NCBI RefSeq assembly: GCF_900107535.1
Contig: NZ_FNRA01000017.1
Location: 1-46,807, forward strand
Length of the DNA stretch: 46,807 nt
Source of the DNA: Pedobacter hartonius
GTDB taxonomy: Bacteria; Bacteroidota; Bacteroidia; Sphingobacteriales; Sphingobacteriaceae
Direction: 5' to 3'
Shown here: piece by piece, positions 1 to 9,709 of the stretch
Position numbering within the stretch: position 1 is the stretch's first letter
Layout: each line of letters starts with the position of its first letter
The notes under the pieces: generated by a model
The model's input: the letters and a program-made list of their open reading frames with translations, nothing else
Databases searched by the model: none
What the model was told of the DNA's origin: nothing
Program-made: the position numbers and the translations under genes

Positions 1-77
1 AACTCCTTCGGGTATGCTTTTCTCTCTCGTGACATAATTTCTGTTAAGGTATGTAAATCCCTTAACTCCGTGTCTAC

Positions 78-329
78 TCAAATATAGCAAGTCCAATATC
101 CTTTTTTTTCTAGTATTTTATAGGAATCATTAATTACTTTATAATCCACATTGGCGACTAGCCTAAATATATCTCGATCCAATTTTTGATTTGGAGAGAC
201 AATATCCTGATCTATAGCAAAACAAATTTGAGACGCTATGGAGTTTGCAGTATGTCTATTAACGAAACTGCCATTCCATATAATATCATTACAGATTTTA
301 ATTGCTCTATCATACTGATTTATATTCAT
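78..329 (-). CDS. hypothetical protein, 83 aa
   Basis: Small ORF with ordinary composition and a clean ATG. I recognise no family. It has no signal peptide or membrane segment and looks soluble and partly helical. The segment near residues 60-75 (VDYKVINDSYKILEKKGYW) faintly resembles the end of a winged-helix domain, but that is not enough for a call. It stands alone between the window edge and an IS66 remnant, so context gives no function. Confidence 0.4.
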   Translation of the reverse strand: MNINQYDRAIKICNDIIWNGSFVNRHTANSIASQICFAIDQDIVSPNQKLDRDIFRLVANVDYKVINDSYKILEKKGYWTCYI

Positions 330-467
330 AAAAGTAAAAACGTATAAATATAAGATTTAAATATAAAAATAATTATTTCAGAATAAGAAAATAATTATTA
401 ATACATTACCAGTGATACTGGTTGATAATTATGAATTACTGCTGTGAAGTAGATCAACCCAAGCGCA

Positions 468-1013
468 ATGCGCTATTTCCTGGAATCAGAAAAAAATGAT
501 CAAAAAAGGGGAACCTATGCATTGAATGTCTTCGGACGGCTTATGATATTGAGCGCGAAATCAAGGATAAAGCTCCCAATGAGCGCAAACAAGCCAGACA
601 GAAACTATCCAAACCTATATGGGTTCACTTTGGGCAGTGGCTTGAAGAAAACGCTGGGATGCTGAATGAGAAAAATGCTATTACTAAAACCTTTGCCTAT
701 ACCATAAAACGATATAAATGCCTAGTGGTATATTGAAAACGGCACCTTAAACATTGATAACAACCCAATTGAGGGCAGTATAAGAGGAATTGCGCTCGGA
801 AGAAAGAACTTTCTGTTCTGCGGCTCCCAGGAAGGGGCACAAAGAAGTGCCATGCTATATTCTTTCATGGGAACATACAAATTACAAGGCATTAATCCCA
901 TGGTCTGGATGGTAGACGTATTGAAAAAAATCAATAATCAACACACAGACCAAATCCAAGATCTTTTACCACACCGATGGAAAGAGCTGCAAGAAATCGA
1001 ACCTGTGCGGTAG
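468..1013 (+). pseudogene. IS66-family transposase remnant (C-terminal part, frameshifted)
   Basis: Read across three frames, this stretch gives the C-terminal third of an IS66 transposase. One part carries RYFLESEKNDQKRGTYAL. Another carries KPIWVHFGQWLEENAG. The last carries the hallmark NIDNNPIEGSIRGIALGRKNFLF and ends in LLPHRWKE before a stop at 1011-1013. Frames change near 543 and near 720, so no intact protein can be made. The upstream two thirds of the element is missing. It is a decayed insertion sequence marking one edge of the defence-gene region. IS66 TnpB debris also lies near 12.2 kb. Confidence 0.85.
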
Positions 1014-1037
1014 TGTTAGCTTAGCCTTAAGCTGTGG

Positions 1038-2171
1038 TTAATAACTAAGTATCTTTCTGAAAATTGCTTCTGCTAATAGCGGCGGAACTGCATTTCCAAT
1101 TTGTTGTTGTATGTGAGACAAAGGTCCTTCAAAAACAAAGCTGTCCGGAAAACTTTGTAATCTGGCTGCCTCGCGTACCGATAACCCTCGATCTTGAAAT
1201 GGGTGAATAAGCATATTTTTCCGATAGTTCGAGATTACTACAGATGGCTTATTAGCATCTAAACGCTTATAAATTCCACTGTGACAGTTACTGGTATTTG
1301 AATAGTTACCCATTAGTTCAGCTGGAATTGCCTTCCAATTTTCACCCTGCTTAATATGTTTGTAGCGCTCAATCACATAATCCTGATTTCGCGAGACAAA
1401 ATTCTGTAGTGGTGTTACGGAATCTGCCCGCATCTTTGCAGCATATTCACTGATATCACTGAATGGCAAGGTATATTGCGCAATTGGAAAGTTATCACCA
1501 TTGACGAGGACAGGTAGATCTGCTAGAGCTTCCTGTACATTTACTTTTTTATCGTGCTTTTGAGGAAACTCAAAATTTATTCCCTTGCGATTTCCTACCA
1601 TAAAAAATCGATTACGATGTTGCGGCACACCATAGTCTGACGCATATAGCACAGCTTCTGTAGTATCATAGCCGATCTCCCGAAAACATTCCTTTATTTT
1701 CAATACTGTATTGCCCTGATTGTAGTTTGTTATCCCCTCGACATTCTCAAAAAGAAACCATTCGGGTTGCAATACATTGACAAAACGAACGAACTCAGAG
1801 AATAGCTTATTATTACTATTCTCATCACTCCTTGTCTTTGTATTTGAGAGTGAAAAGCCTTGACACGGCGGGCCACCGAAAACAATAAATGGTGAGGCAC
1901 TGCCCATGTGAAACTTGGGATTAATCTTGGTAATATCTTCACACAACACCTTTACTCCAGGATGGTTACGACCGAAGGTTTTGGCTGCAGATGGATCCTT
2001 TTCTACAGCAAATCCAATTTTAATGCCGGCACTCTCCGCCCCAAGACTAAGTCCTCCGGCACCACTAAAAATGTCAATTCCTATTTTGTTTATTGTTTTC
2101 AATTTATTAGATATGTTATCTCCCAGTCCTTTATAATAATTAGAAGCATGTTTTTCTGTTAGATTAAACAT
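1038..2171 (-). CDS. DNA (cytosine-5-)-methyltransferase
   Basis: A 377-aa C5 cytosine methyltransferase that transfers methyl from S-adenosylmethionine to cytosine in DNA. Motif I (DIFSGAGGLSLG) is at about residues 33-44. Motif IV, with the catalytic Cys in GGPPCQGFS, is near residue 103, and motif VI is the ENV following FLF. Motifs IX-X lie at the C-terminus (ANKPSVVIS, then REAARLQSFPDSF and QQIGNAVPP). All key motifs are intact and the length is normal for a solitary or R-M methylase. It is the last gene of a minus-strand operon, 46 nt after the AIPR gene. With vsr at the other end of the block, this fits a modification enzyme protecting host DNA from the ATPase/nuclease complex. The target sequence cannot be read from the protein. 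Confidence 0.93.
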   Translation of the reverse strand: MFNLTEKHASNYYKGLGDNISNKLKTINKIGIDIFSGAGGLSLGAESAGIKIGFAVEKDPSAAKTFGRNHPGVKVLCEDITKINPKFHMGSASPFIVFGGPPCQGFSLSNTKTRSDENSNNKLFSEFVRFVNVLQPEWFLFENVEGITNYNQGNTVLKIKECFREIGYDTTEAVLYASDYGVPQHRNRFFMVGNRKGINFEFPQKHDKKVNVQEALADLPVLVNGDNFPIAQYTLPFSDISEYAAKMRADSVTPLQNFVSRNQDYVIERYKHIKQGENWKAIPAELMGNYSNTSNCHSGIYKRLDANKPSVVISNYRKNMLIHPFQDRGLSVREAARLQSFPDSFVFEGPLSHIQQQIGNAVPPLLAEAIFRKILSY

Positions 2172-2217
2172 TTGTGAAAGTACAAATTATAATTATATTT
2201 TTAATCCCAATGCTTCG

Positions 2218-4260
2218 TTAGTTTAGATTTAGTCCCTCTTCCCTTGCCGTGTCGTAAATCTGATACAGGATCTTAGCTTGTTTTTCCGAAGGTAAGGTGA
2301 TTTGCTTTATGGACATTTTTTCGAGAATTCCTAATTGCATATTGCTTAAGCTCCGTATACCCTTATAATTCCTATAATGTTCAAAAATCATCTTCCAATT
2401 TGCATTGGTAACGTTGAGCACAAACACCTGATTGTCGATCGCTTTTTCAAGTATCTTAACGTCTTTACTTTCTTTTATTTTATAATTTTTCTCCTCACGG
2501 TAGATGAATAAGCGCTCGTCAAGTTCAGGGAAATCGATATCTATATTTCTAACGGCCTCCCAACACATGCTATTTTTTGCCCACTGACTGATGTTAGCGT
2601 AACCTGTTGCAGGATGCGTGATTTTTTGGTAAACCTGCTGTGTAATCAGCTTTAGCATTTCAATAAGCTCAAATGGGATTTCTTGCTGTTCCCAAATTAG
2701 ATCGAAGTTAAGTTGTAAGCCTGAGGTCACAACAAGCTCTGAAAGATAAGAGATCGAATAGGCTACCGTCTGCGCCCTATATCCACCATCATACCATGCC
2801 GCTGCTGATACAAGCTTCTCTGTTGTTCTAAAAAGGATCACCCTGCAGATCGCATCCTTAAAATAGGTTTCTGTAATAGCCAGATTATCTTTTTCTAATA
2901 ATTCAGTAATGTCCTCTGCAAATTTTTTAAAACTCTCCTGCGCACCTTTTGAAACAACATCAGGGCGCCGCAACCACATTATTTCAGTTTTAGAGAGAAG
3001 AGTCTTGTCGACCACTTGTGATTTAGGATTTTCCAATGCAAAGCTGTTTTTTTCAGCAGTCTTAAGATAAGCCTGACTGTTAAGATATTCTCCTCGTACA
3101 CGCTCATAGAACCATTTAGTTCTGCGCTGGGCACCACCGATTGCAGGCGCATAGACTCTACTTGAATATTCTTTCATATCCTTATGGAACGGGCTGTTTG
3201 AAAAGAAATCCGAATTATTTATTTTGTTTTGGGTATTTGCATATTCAGCTACCTTGGATATGAAATCATCTTGCTTGCTGGCATCTTTTACAACCGAAAG
3301 TTTCATTTGGACAGAAACTTTGGAAACATCAATGAGTGAGGTTCGCTTAGCAGCATATATGGCAGAAGTAGTCTGTCCACCATTTACGATCTGAAAATTC
3401 TTAATCTTTTTTAGGTGGCCATCCTCACCAAGCTCAATCTCACTGGCTGTTGCAGTGATTCCATTGTTATATGCGAAGAACATCTCGGGCTTATGTTCGA
3501 TAGTAATCTTTAAGCCCTTGTTAACATTGCCTTTAAACTGAAGGAAAGTTCTAACATTTTGTTCAAATAGCTTTTGACCATGCTCCTCATAAATGTCGAC
3601 TAAGTGATCACCATTGATAACTGTAAGATAAGATTGATAACTATTTTCCTCATCATTAATCTTTAAACATGGTAGGTCGACCACAATATCAGAGATAGTA
3701 GACTTTGCCTCAGATTCATAAATGTTATGAAGATAATTGATGTCAATCACCCTAAAGTCAAGTGCAGCTCCCTCTAGTATATCTGATGGTAGCTCTAATA
3801 GATTTCTTGTTGCCTTTCCGTCTGTTAATAGCATTAACCTTACACGAAGCAGTTGTCTTTTTTGAAAATATTTATAAATATTGTAAGCCATGCTATAAGC
3901 TTCGGAAGTTTCCTCCATATCCTTGTACAGACCATCAACTGACCTAGTGAGAAAAGTCTTGAGGCGATTAAATTTTGCCTCCATCTGCATTCTCGTGAAA
4001 GTTTGGATTGACTCATCCTGAAAAAACTGGTGATTGAGGACAGTAAGTATCTTTCTGTCGTCATCATAGTCATAACCATAAACTTCCATTCCTTTTTTAA
4101 TATACTCCGCTGGGGAATAGTTGCTTGTCATGTCACCAACACTGACCAGATCTTCACAAACTACTTCGAAGAAGGATTGGGCCTGCAGTAGACCTCTACT
4201 ATCCGCATCAGTAAGTATCGACTGGAGAAAATCCTCATGAAATTCTTCTAAAGTTGCCAT
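2218..4260 (-). CDS. AIPR family protein (abortive infection phage resistance)
   Basis: A 680-aa protein with the AIPR signature. FFAYNNGITATA at about 261-272 is followed by NFQIVNGGQTTSAI at about 288-301. N- and C-terminal flanks are mostly helical and lack other motifs I can name. AIPR proteins are phage-resistance factors often found next to DUF4420, Z1 and GHKL proteins in restriction-modification-like operons. The biochemical activity of the family is not firmly settled. The gene starts 12 nt after the PD-(D/E)XK gene and ends 46 nt before the methyltransferase, so co-expression is likely. It is full length with no sign of decay. Confidence 0.9.
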   Translation of the reverse strand: MATLEEFHEDFLQSILTDADSRGLLQAQSFFEVVCEDLVSVGDMTSNYSPAEYIKKGMEVYGYDYDDDRKILTVLNHQFFQDESIQTFTRMQMEAKFNRLKTFLTRSVDGLYKDMEETSEAYSMAYNIYKYFQKRQLLRVRLMLLTDGKATRNLLELPSDILEGAALDFRVIDINYLHNIYESEAKSTISDIVVDLPCLKINDEENSYQSYLTVINGDHLVDIYEEHGQKLFEQNVRTFLQFKGNVNKGLKITIEHKPEMFFAYNNGITATASEIELGEDGHLKKIKNFQIVNGGQTTSAIYAAKRTSLIDVSKVSVQMKLSVVKDASKQDDFISKVAEYANTQNKINNSDFFSNSPFHKDMKEYSSRVYAPAIGGAQRRTKWFYERVRGEYLNSQAYLKTAEKNSFALENPKSQVVDKTLLSKTEIMWLRRPDVVSKGAQESFKKFAEDITELLEKDNLAITETYFKDAICRVILFRTTEKLVSAAAWYDGGYRAQTVAYSISYLSELVVTSGLQLNFDLIWEQQEIPFELIEMLKLITQQVYQKITHPATGYANISQWAKNSMCWEAVRNIDIDFPELDERLFIYREEKNYKIKESKDVKILEKAIDNQVFVLNVTNANWKMIFEHYRNYKGIRSLSNMQLGILEKMSIKQITLPSEKQAKILYQIYDTAREEGLNLN

Positions 4261-4272
4261 GGTGTTATCAAG

Positions 4273-5205
4273 TTAAAATGGTAATTTTTGTTCATATTTT
4301 TCACATTGTACAAGATCCAAGCTGTATTTGACGCCTGAAATTCGGGAATCAATCATATCGTTAGTAATCCTTGGAAAATCTGTTTCTACCTTGTAAGTCT
4401 TCGAGCAATCTATAGAGTAACTAGAAAATGGACCTTGTGTTATGCCTTCTATATAACCATAGGCTGTTAATCGTTCCTCAAAAATACCTAATATCTGAAT
4501 ATCCATTGGAGTAATCAGATCAATGATAGCCTTAACTAATGATGGTATATCCAATCCAGTTGATCCTTGGCTGAGAGCATAACATATAAGGTAGACCGGC
4601 TTGATATCCGTTTCCAACTGTCCCAAGGAAGATATTCTTATTTTGGGGCCTTTGCTGGATACATAAGACTTAACTTCCAGGAAGCACTCTTGCAGCGAAA
4701 AGTCCTTCTGATCAGAATCGGGACCAACCCATCCAATAATAGCGTTTCTGTAACCGATAGCGGGTATGATCAGATCTAAAATACAATATAATTCCGCGAA
4801 GAGGCCCATTTGTATCTTTTCAGGCATCGATAAAGGTCTATCTTCACTTAAGAATCTTTGCCAGCGCTTTATACGTTGATTTATAATCCTGATCATATCA
4901 GGTTCATCCTTTACTCTCGAGACTCGATCAACAATATCGCAACATACCGCCAAAAACATCTCCCAGTCTTTATTCTCATGTAGGATCAAATAAAATCTTG
5001 TGCCATCATTATCTACAGTCGCAATAGAGATTCCTTTCATTTGGCCAATAAAACTTTCTTGGGGCAGTGAATGATTAAAATGAAACATCATTCCAAATCT
5101 TCCATCATCATCACAGATCCAAAAGAGATTATGAATTGTCTTTAGATCAATTCTTCTGACTGTCTGAGAGTTCATATATCGCCATGGGTTTTCAGATAGA
5201 TTCAT
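4273..5205 (-). CDS. PD-(D/E)XK motif protein (DUF4420-type)
   Basis: A 310-aa protein matching the DUF4420/PD-(D/E)XK group found with Z1 and AIPR genes. The likely nuclease core runs from an early Glu in GLFAELY (about 134-140), through GWVGPDSDQKDF (about 158-169, candidate metal-binding Asp), to ECFLEVKS (about 173-180), whose E177 and K179 form the ExK. The catalytic residues appear present, so it is probably the DNA-cleaving subunit of the operon. It is packed 2 nt after the Z1 gene and 12 nt before AIPR. Assigning the nuclease role to this gene is inference from the motif and from known operon partners. Confidence 0.83.
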   Translation of the reverse strand: MNLSENPWRYMNSQTVRRIDLKTIHNLFWICDDDGRFGMMFHFNHSLPQESFIGQMKGISIATVDNDGTRFYLILHENKDWEMFLAVCCDIVDRVSRVKDEPDMIRIINQRIKRWQRFLSEDRPLSMPEKIQMGLFAELYCILDLIIPAIGYRNAIIGWVGPDSDQKDFSLQECFLEVKSYVSSKGPKIRISSLGQLETDIKPVYLICYALSQGSTGLDIPSLVKAIIDLITPMDIQILGIFEERLTAYGYIEGITQGPFSSYSIDCSKTYKVETDFPRITNDMIDSRISGVKYSLDLVQCEKYEQKLPF

Positions 5206-5207
5206 AA

Positions 5208-7847
5208 TTATTCCTCACCTTCATCTAGCCTGTCCTCAAGCTGATCTAAAAAAACTGTATTCACCATCAAACGAACTGGTTTCGCTTCTGACAAAGCAGT
5301 CCCGTTAAAACTTATCCCAAAAGCGGCAATTTCCTCCAACTTAATATCACCTTCTTTATTCTCTACCTCTAATAGATGGAGCATTAGTAGTGGCTTAGTC
5401 CTCATACCGCGAGACTTCTTTCGATTATTACTAACTAATCGCCTTAGTTCAGGATCTTTTATTGCAATCGCTTCTGATGTTCCAGATGACACCTGACGAT
5501 TGAGAACCTCATAAGCACCATTCTTGTCGGCTACAACCCTTTGCTGACGTTTTAATTTAATGTCTTTATATGAGAACTCTTCTCCGTCACCGCTATACAG
5601 CGCAATATCCCATAACGTATCAGTCTGATTTATATATTCTTTTATAAAACCAATTGGCATCCTCGATGAAAGCCCAAGTTTATCCTTATCGTAGGTTTTA
5701 TAAGTATTCACGAACTTTTTCACGAGGGATCTATCGATATCTGTCCATAATACACTTTGAAAATCAGGCGAATGGTTTGTCGGCAGGTTATCAATCAAGT
5801 CTTGTATCGCTCTAATATTATCAGTTATTACATTAGGTTCCTTTCTGAGATAACTGGTTTCCTTCAGCGAACCTTCAAGACGCATATCAAAATAATAATA
5901 TTCCATATTATGCTGCTTATTTCTTGCTGTAACCTGGAGAGCACTATCAGGATTCTCTTTGATATAAAGCCCAAAGTCTTCTGGCGTCCTACGGTTTTCC
6001 GCCATAAGTTTAAAGTCGTCTACCAAATCTTCTGTCGCTCTGATGATCTCAGCAAAATCGTTGATTCTATCCTGAGGCATAAATATCCTACATAGATCTT
6101 CATACCCTGGTCTATATCCAAACCATCTACCCATCTGCATAAGTGTGTCATAAAATACAGTGTTACGTAAAAAGTAGCTAACGCTTAATCCTTCAACAGT
6201 AAATCCACGGGCTAAACTAGCTCCGCCAACAACAATAGCATTAGTCACTACATCTTTTCTATATTCTAATGGAATAGCGCTTTTAGCGTGCACATCTCGT
6301 ATCACTATAGTTTCTACAAAGTTTGGAAATTCCAGGAGGACGTCATTCCAATTTAAATTTAATTCCTCGACGTGATTTTTGTACGTTACAGCAAGTTGTT
6401 TTAAATACACACTCATCCCTTCGCCGCCCTCTAATGCAGCATATGCAATTGTGTCCTTCTTTAGTAACGTTAAATATTCCTCGGCAAGCGTTGCCAAATT
6501 TTTATGTACATCAGTAAATCTTGTTGCATGTATCAACATACTATTATGTTTGTCTCCCTGACCTCTCAATCTTCTAATAGATATATTTATTAGGAAAAGT
6601 CTAATTGCATCCAAAAGATTTTCTGGTAAACATTCTAGAATGAAATCCTTTTTATGAGTGTATGGAATTACTGTTTCATGGTCATCTATCGCAATAAGAT
6701 GGCGTTGATTGGTATCTATAAATATTTTTCTAGCTCCAAAATAATTTGTAGGAGCATTCAAAGCATAAATAAAATCTTTTGGAAAAAGATCTTTTCCAAC
6801 TGAATCGTTATTCGCTTTGTGATCGATAAAAATATTAGCGTAAGGGGTTGCGGTATAGGCTACATACGCTGATCTCTTGAAAAGGCTTAGCAATTGTCGC
6901 AATCTTTTATTAATAATTGTTGGATCGTTTTCTCCTTTTGTATTTATAGAGGCATAATCTGATTCATCATCTATTACCAACATGGCATGTTCGATATCAT
7001 TTCCCCGATATTGTTTTTCAAGCCATTCGATCACGCTTTTTAAGGTGCTGGTGTTTTTTTTGATTACTAAAAGCACCGGTACATTTACAGTCTCAAAATT
7101 GATGCCCTGTGCTAATCGATCTGCGTCCTGCCTATTAAAGTCACGTTGTGTAGTTGTCAAACTATATGGCGTAAGGTGTTTCCCTCCGTTACCAATTCCA
7201 GCCCCAACCTGTTCCCCTCCACTATAGCCAACAAACGATTCATTCATCCTCTCCTGTGTCTGATCCCTTAGATTGTTAATGCCTCCGGCAATAATTACAA
7301 TAAATTTATATCCAGCATCTGCAGCCTTACAGACAAGAGATGAATAATTAAGTGTTTTACCCGACTGCACATGCCCAACAACCATCCCATATCTACTAAA
7401 CCGGTCGGTGGATGGAGACTCAAGGTTATTCATAACGACATCAGTATCGTCATCCGTTGTTTTGACAACATTTGGAGGAAGGGATTTGTAGAGATATGTC
7501 TTATACCTGTCCCAGTAATATAAGTCTGATTTCCCTTTTGCCAAAGACGTCCACCAGGAATTATCTCTTAGCTGTTGTTCATTACCTTGAATAACTGTCC
7601 CATGCCGCATTCCAACATCAAAATGTACCTCGAACTCGTGCTTCAATTGTTTCCATTCAACGTCCTTCAGATCTATGAACTCAGACACTGAAAGAATGTT
7701 ATGTAATATTAAAACAGGAACAGCGGCAATCACGCCTTGAAGATTGCTTATTTCTTGATGAATAGCAGCCTTGTCCAAGGGACTGGGCATTTTGTTGAGC
7801 TTATCAAAAATGTAGCCCTTTACGGCCTGATAACTATTTTTCTCCAT
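5208..7847 (-). CDS. Z1 domain-containing superfamily II ATPase
   Basis: An 879-aa helicase-like ATPase with the Z1 arrangement. Walker A is GHVQSGKT (158-165) and the DExx-type Walker B is VIDDESDYA (291-299). A TATP motif III lies at about 332-335. The Z1-typical GGASLARGFT is at about 541-550, and the arginine-finger motif QMGRWFGYR at about 571-579. All ATPase residues are intact. Z1 proteins are known from R-M-like operons with GHKL ATPases. The expected role is ATP-driven DNA remodelling or translocation that couples recognition to cleavage. The start overlaps the end of the GHKL gene by 14 nt, which implies translational coupling and fixed stoichiometry. Confidence 0.92.
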   Translation of the reverse strand: MEKNSYQAVKGYIFDKLNKMPSPLDKAAIHQEISNLQGVIAAVPVLILHNILSVSEFIDLKDVEWKQLKHEFEVHFDVGMRHGTVIQGNEQQLRDNSWWTSLAKGKSDLYYWDRYKTYLYKSLPPNVVKTTDDDTDVVMNNLESPSTDRFSRYGMVVGHVQSGKTLNYSSLVCKAADAGYKFIVIIAGGINNLRDQTQERMNESFVGYSGGEQVGAGIGNGGKHLTPYSLTTTQRDFNRQDADRLAQGINFETVNVPVLLVIKKNTSTLKSVIEWLEKQYRGNDIEHAMLVIDDESDYASINTKGENDPTIINKRLRQLLSLFKRSAYVAYTATPYANIFIDHKANNDSVGKDLFPKDFIYALNAPTNYFGARKIFIDTNQRHLIAIDDHETVIPYTHKKDFILECLPENLLDAIRLFLINISIRRLRGQGDKHNSMLIHATRFTDVHKNLATLAEEYLTLLKKDTIAYAALEGGEGMSVYLKQLAVTYKNHVEELNLNWNDVLLEFPNFVETIVIRDVHAKSAIPLEYRKDVVTNAIVVGGASLARGFTVEGLSVSYFLRNTVFYDTLMQMGRWFGYRPGYEDLCRIFMPQDRINDFAEIIRATEDLVDDFKLMAENRRTPEDFGLYIKENPDSALQVTARNKQHNMEYYYFDMRLEGSLKETSYLRKEPNVITDNIRAIQDLIDNLPTNHSPDFQSVLWTDIDRSLVKKFVNTYKTYDKDKLGLSSRMPIGFIKEYINQTDTLWDIALYSGDGEEFSYKDIKLKRQQRVVADKNGAYEVLNRQVSSGTSEAIAIKDPELRRLVSNNRKKSRGMRTKPLLMLHLLEVENKEGDIKLEEIAAFGISFNGTALSEAKPVRLMVNTVFLDQLEDRLDEGEE

Positions 7848-9252
7848 CTCTTAACAATTCTTTTCTATTTATAAATATCTCTGTTTTCAATAATTCTTCG
7901 ATGTAGTTTGGTGGCAAACCTGCACTCTTCAATCTTTCTGTCAGTTCTTCTACGTCTGAAATTGTTAGAGCAGTTTGTTGTTTTAACTGATGCGGACTAT
8001 TTTGTAGCTTAAACTGTATTGCATCAATTGGAAGGTAAGCCTGCAGTCCTTTAAGATATAGTTGAAGCTTTCGTAATAGTTCTTCCGGAAGATCAGCTTC
8101 TAGATCTGCATACAATGGATGATCTTCGTTTATCGCAAAACGGAAATCTTCGTTCATAGGAAAAATCTCCCAAAATTGTATCAGAGTTTTATCTTCTATT
8201 TTCCGTCCCCTACCAGTAAATGGTTTCGATCCAATTTCGGTCACACGCGAGATTATACGTTTAAGATTAGTCTTAACGAGATCTGCAGGCTTTGCTGTTG
8301 ATTTTTTTATATCAATGCCCCAATAGTGATCCATATCGTTGGGAATATCAATTTTTATTCGCACAAGTTTATGAGCGTCTACGGTTTTATGTAATCCCCA
8401 CCACGTGCCATAAACCAGAATACGATTCTCTCTATACAGATAAAACCCCTGAGACCTAATATATCCTTCCTCAGTTGCATAATGCTCATATTCTTGCTGT
8501 GATAGCTTTGAATGATGTGGAAGAATAAAAGGTTGCACTGTAACTTCTGATGAATGAATTTTGATACGCTCAAGTGATAGCTGCTGAGTTGCTGGGTGAT
8601 TTAAATTGAATGGATTAAATGGTTTAATTCCATTATTATTTAATGAAATTTTAATGGAGAGTTTATCAGCACCCTCTAAGAAACGATGGAATACTAAAGC
8701 TAAATGCTTACGAACCTGATCAATAACAGAAGTAAGTTCTGATTTTTCACAACGATCAATCGTTTCCCAACAAACTAATGTGCCGCTTTTCTGCGATTTT
8801 AGTTCCGCTAACAATGGAAGATCCAAAATATCCTCGGGAGTTTTCAATAACCATTGATTTTTCTCCGAAATGTAGTCTAAGTCCCATTGCTTACTGGAAA
8901 TTTGGCTATCCTTTTTGGATACAACAGTCAACTTTCTACACTGCGAAAATGACGCTGTCTTCAAGCCAAGCCCAAATCTTCCGAGGTCATTTTTCTTTCT
9001 TGTGTCTTTCGGATTCTTAGTCGCTAGACGCATTGCCTCTCTTAGTTCAGACTCTGACATACCTGTCCCATTATCTAACATTGCAAATCTTATCTGAGGA
9101 ACGGGTGTTAAATGTATACTTACTTGACTCGCACCTGCTGTGATGCTATTATCAATTAGATCAGCCACTGCAACTTCAAATGAATATCCAATATCTCGAA
9201 TTGATTCAATAAAGTTTCCAACGTTAGGATCGACGACTTCGGTTTTGAACAT
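7834..9252 (-). CDS. GHKL ATPase (MutL/MORC-like) of an R-M-type operon
   Basis: A 472-aa protein whose N-terminal half is a complete GHKL ATPase. The N-box is ADLIDNSITAGA (about 30-41), motif II is LDNGTGMS (59-66), and the lid/motif III is LGRFGLGLKTAS (90-101). The C-terminal half lacks MutL dimer or endonuclease motifs and ends in a helical tail (VEELTERLKSAG). Such MutL-like ATPases in restriction-modification operons with Z1, AIPR, PD-(D/E)XK and C5 methylase genes were proposed as relatives of eukaryotic MORC ATPases (Iyer, Abhiman and Aravind 2008). It is the first gene of the operon. A palindrome-plus-TAnnTTTG promoter lies about 240 nt upstream. Confidence 0.9.
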   Translation of the reverse strand: MFKTEVVDPNVGNFIESIRDIGYSFEVAVADLIDNSITAGASQVSIHLTPVPQIRFAMLDNGTGMSESELREAMRLATKNPKDTRKKNDLGRFGLGLKTASFSQCRKLTVVSKKDSQISSKQWDLDYISEKNQWLLKTPEDILDLPLLAELKSQKSGTLVCWETIDRCEKSELTSVIDQVRKHLALVFHRFLEGADKLSIKISLNNNGIKPFNPFNLNHPATQQLSLERIKIHSSEVTVQPFILPHHSKLSQQEYEHYATEEGYIRSQGFYLYRENRILVYGTWWGLHKTVDAHKLVRIKIDIPNDMDHYWGIDIKKSTAKPADLVKTNLKRIISRVTEIGSKPFTGRGRKIEDKTLIQFWEIFPMNEDFRFAINEDHPLYADLEADLPEELLRKLQLYLKGLQAYLPIDAIQFKLQNSPHQLKQQTALTISDVEELTERLKSAGLPPNYIEELLKTEIFINRKELLRDGEK

Positions 9253-9493
9253 TTAAACGGCATTAATTGTATAGTATTAGCTAAAGTATCGTTTTTTTAT
9301 CTGCTAGCAGAAAAGACATAATCTTTTTTTTAAAGAAAAATATCGTCCGTCCATATTATTTTGACCAACATGAATTTTTAATCGTTTTAGTGAGCAAATA
9401 TTTTCCCCCATATAATAGATGACTTATCTAATGTCCCTTAAGGCACCAGTAATTTGCCGTCAAGAAACTGAAGATTGCATCAAACCTAAATAT
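9253..9493 (-). other. long untranslated leader of the GHKL operon
   Basis: About 235 nt separate the predicted promoter (TAnnTTTG at 9494-9501) from the ATG at 9252. I see no ORF longer than a few codons here. The stretch contains the 10-bp palindrome CTGCTAGCAG near 9301 flanked by A/T runs. If the upstream promoter is used, this is an unusually long 5' leader and could hold a regulatory structure. A second, nearer promoter cannot be excluded. Confidence 0.35.
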
Positions 9494-9539
9494 CAAATTT
9501 AATAGGGAGAGCATGAAGTTACTTACGGTTTCCCGTAAG
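9494..9539 (-). promoter_or_regulatory. palindromic operator plus TAnnTTTG promoter (site A, GHKL operon)
   Basis: On the minus strand the order is an 18-bp palindrome CTTACGG-GAAA-CCGTAAG (plus-strand 9522-9539), exactly 20 nt of spacer, then TAAATTTG (9494-9501), a match to the Bacteroidota -7 element TAnnTTTG. The same arrangement with identical spacing precedes two other operons in this window (sites B and C). The palindrome is centred 33 bp upstream of the centre of the -7 element, about position -40. There a class II-type activator could contact sigma, or a repressor could cover the -33 region. It drives transcription toward the GHKL gene. Confidence 0.7.
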
Positions 9540-9709
9540 CAACTAATATTCTGAAAATAATTATCTTACAGCATCAAGCTAAATCATAATATAGTCCTTA
9601 TCAAGGCTCTTTTTGCCATTAAAACTTAATCTGATACTTTTTGCCGAATATTGGACTTAGGCTATTTAGACTAATGCGAAAAGAGATGACACCCTGACTA
9701 AGTATTGAT

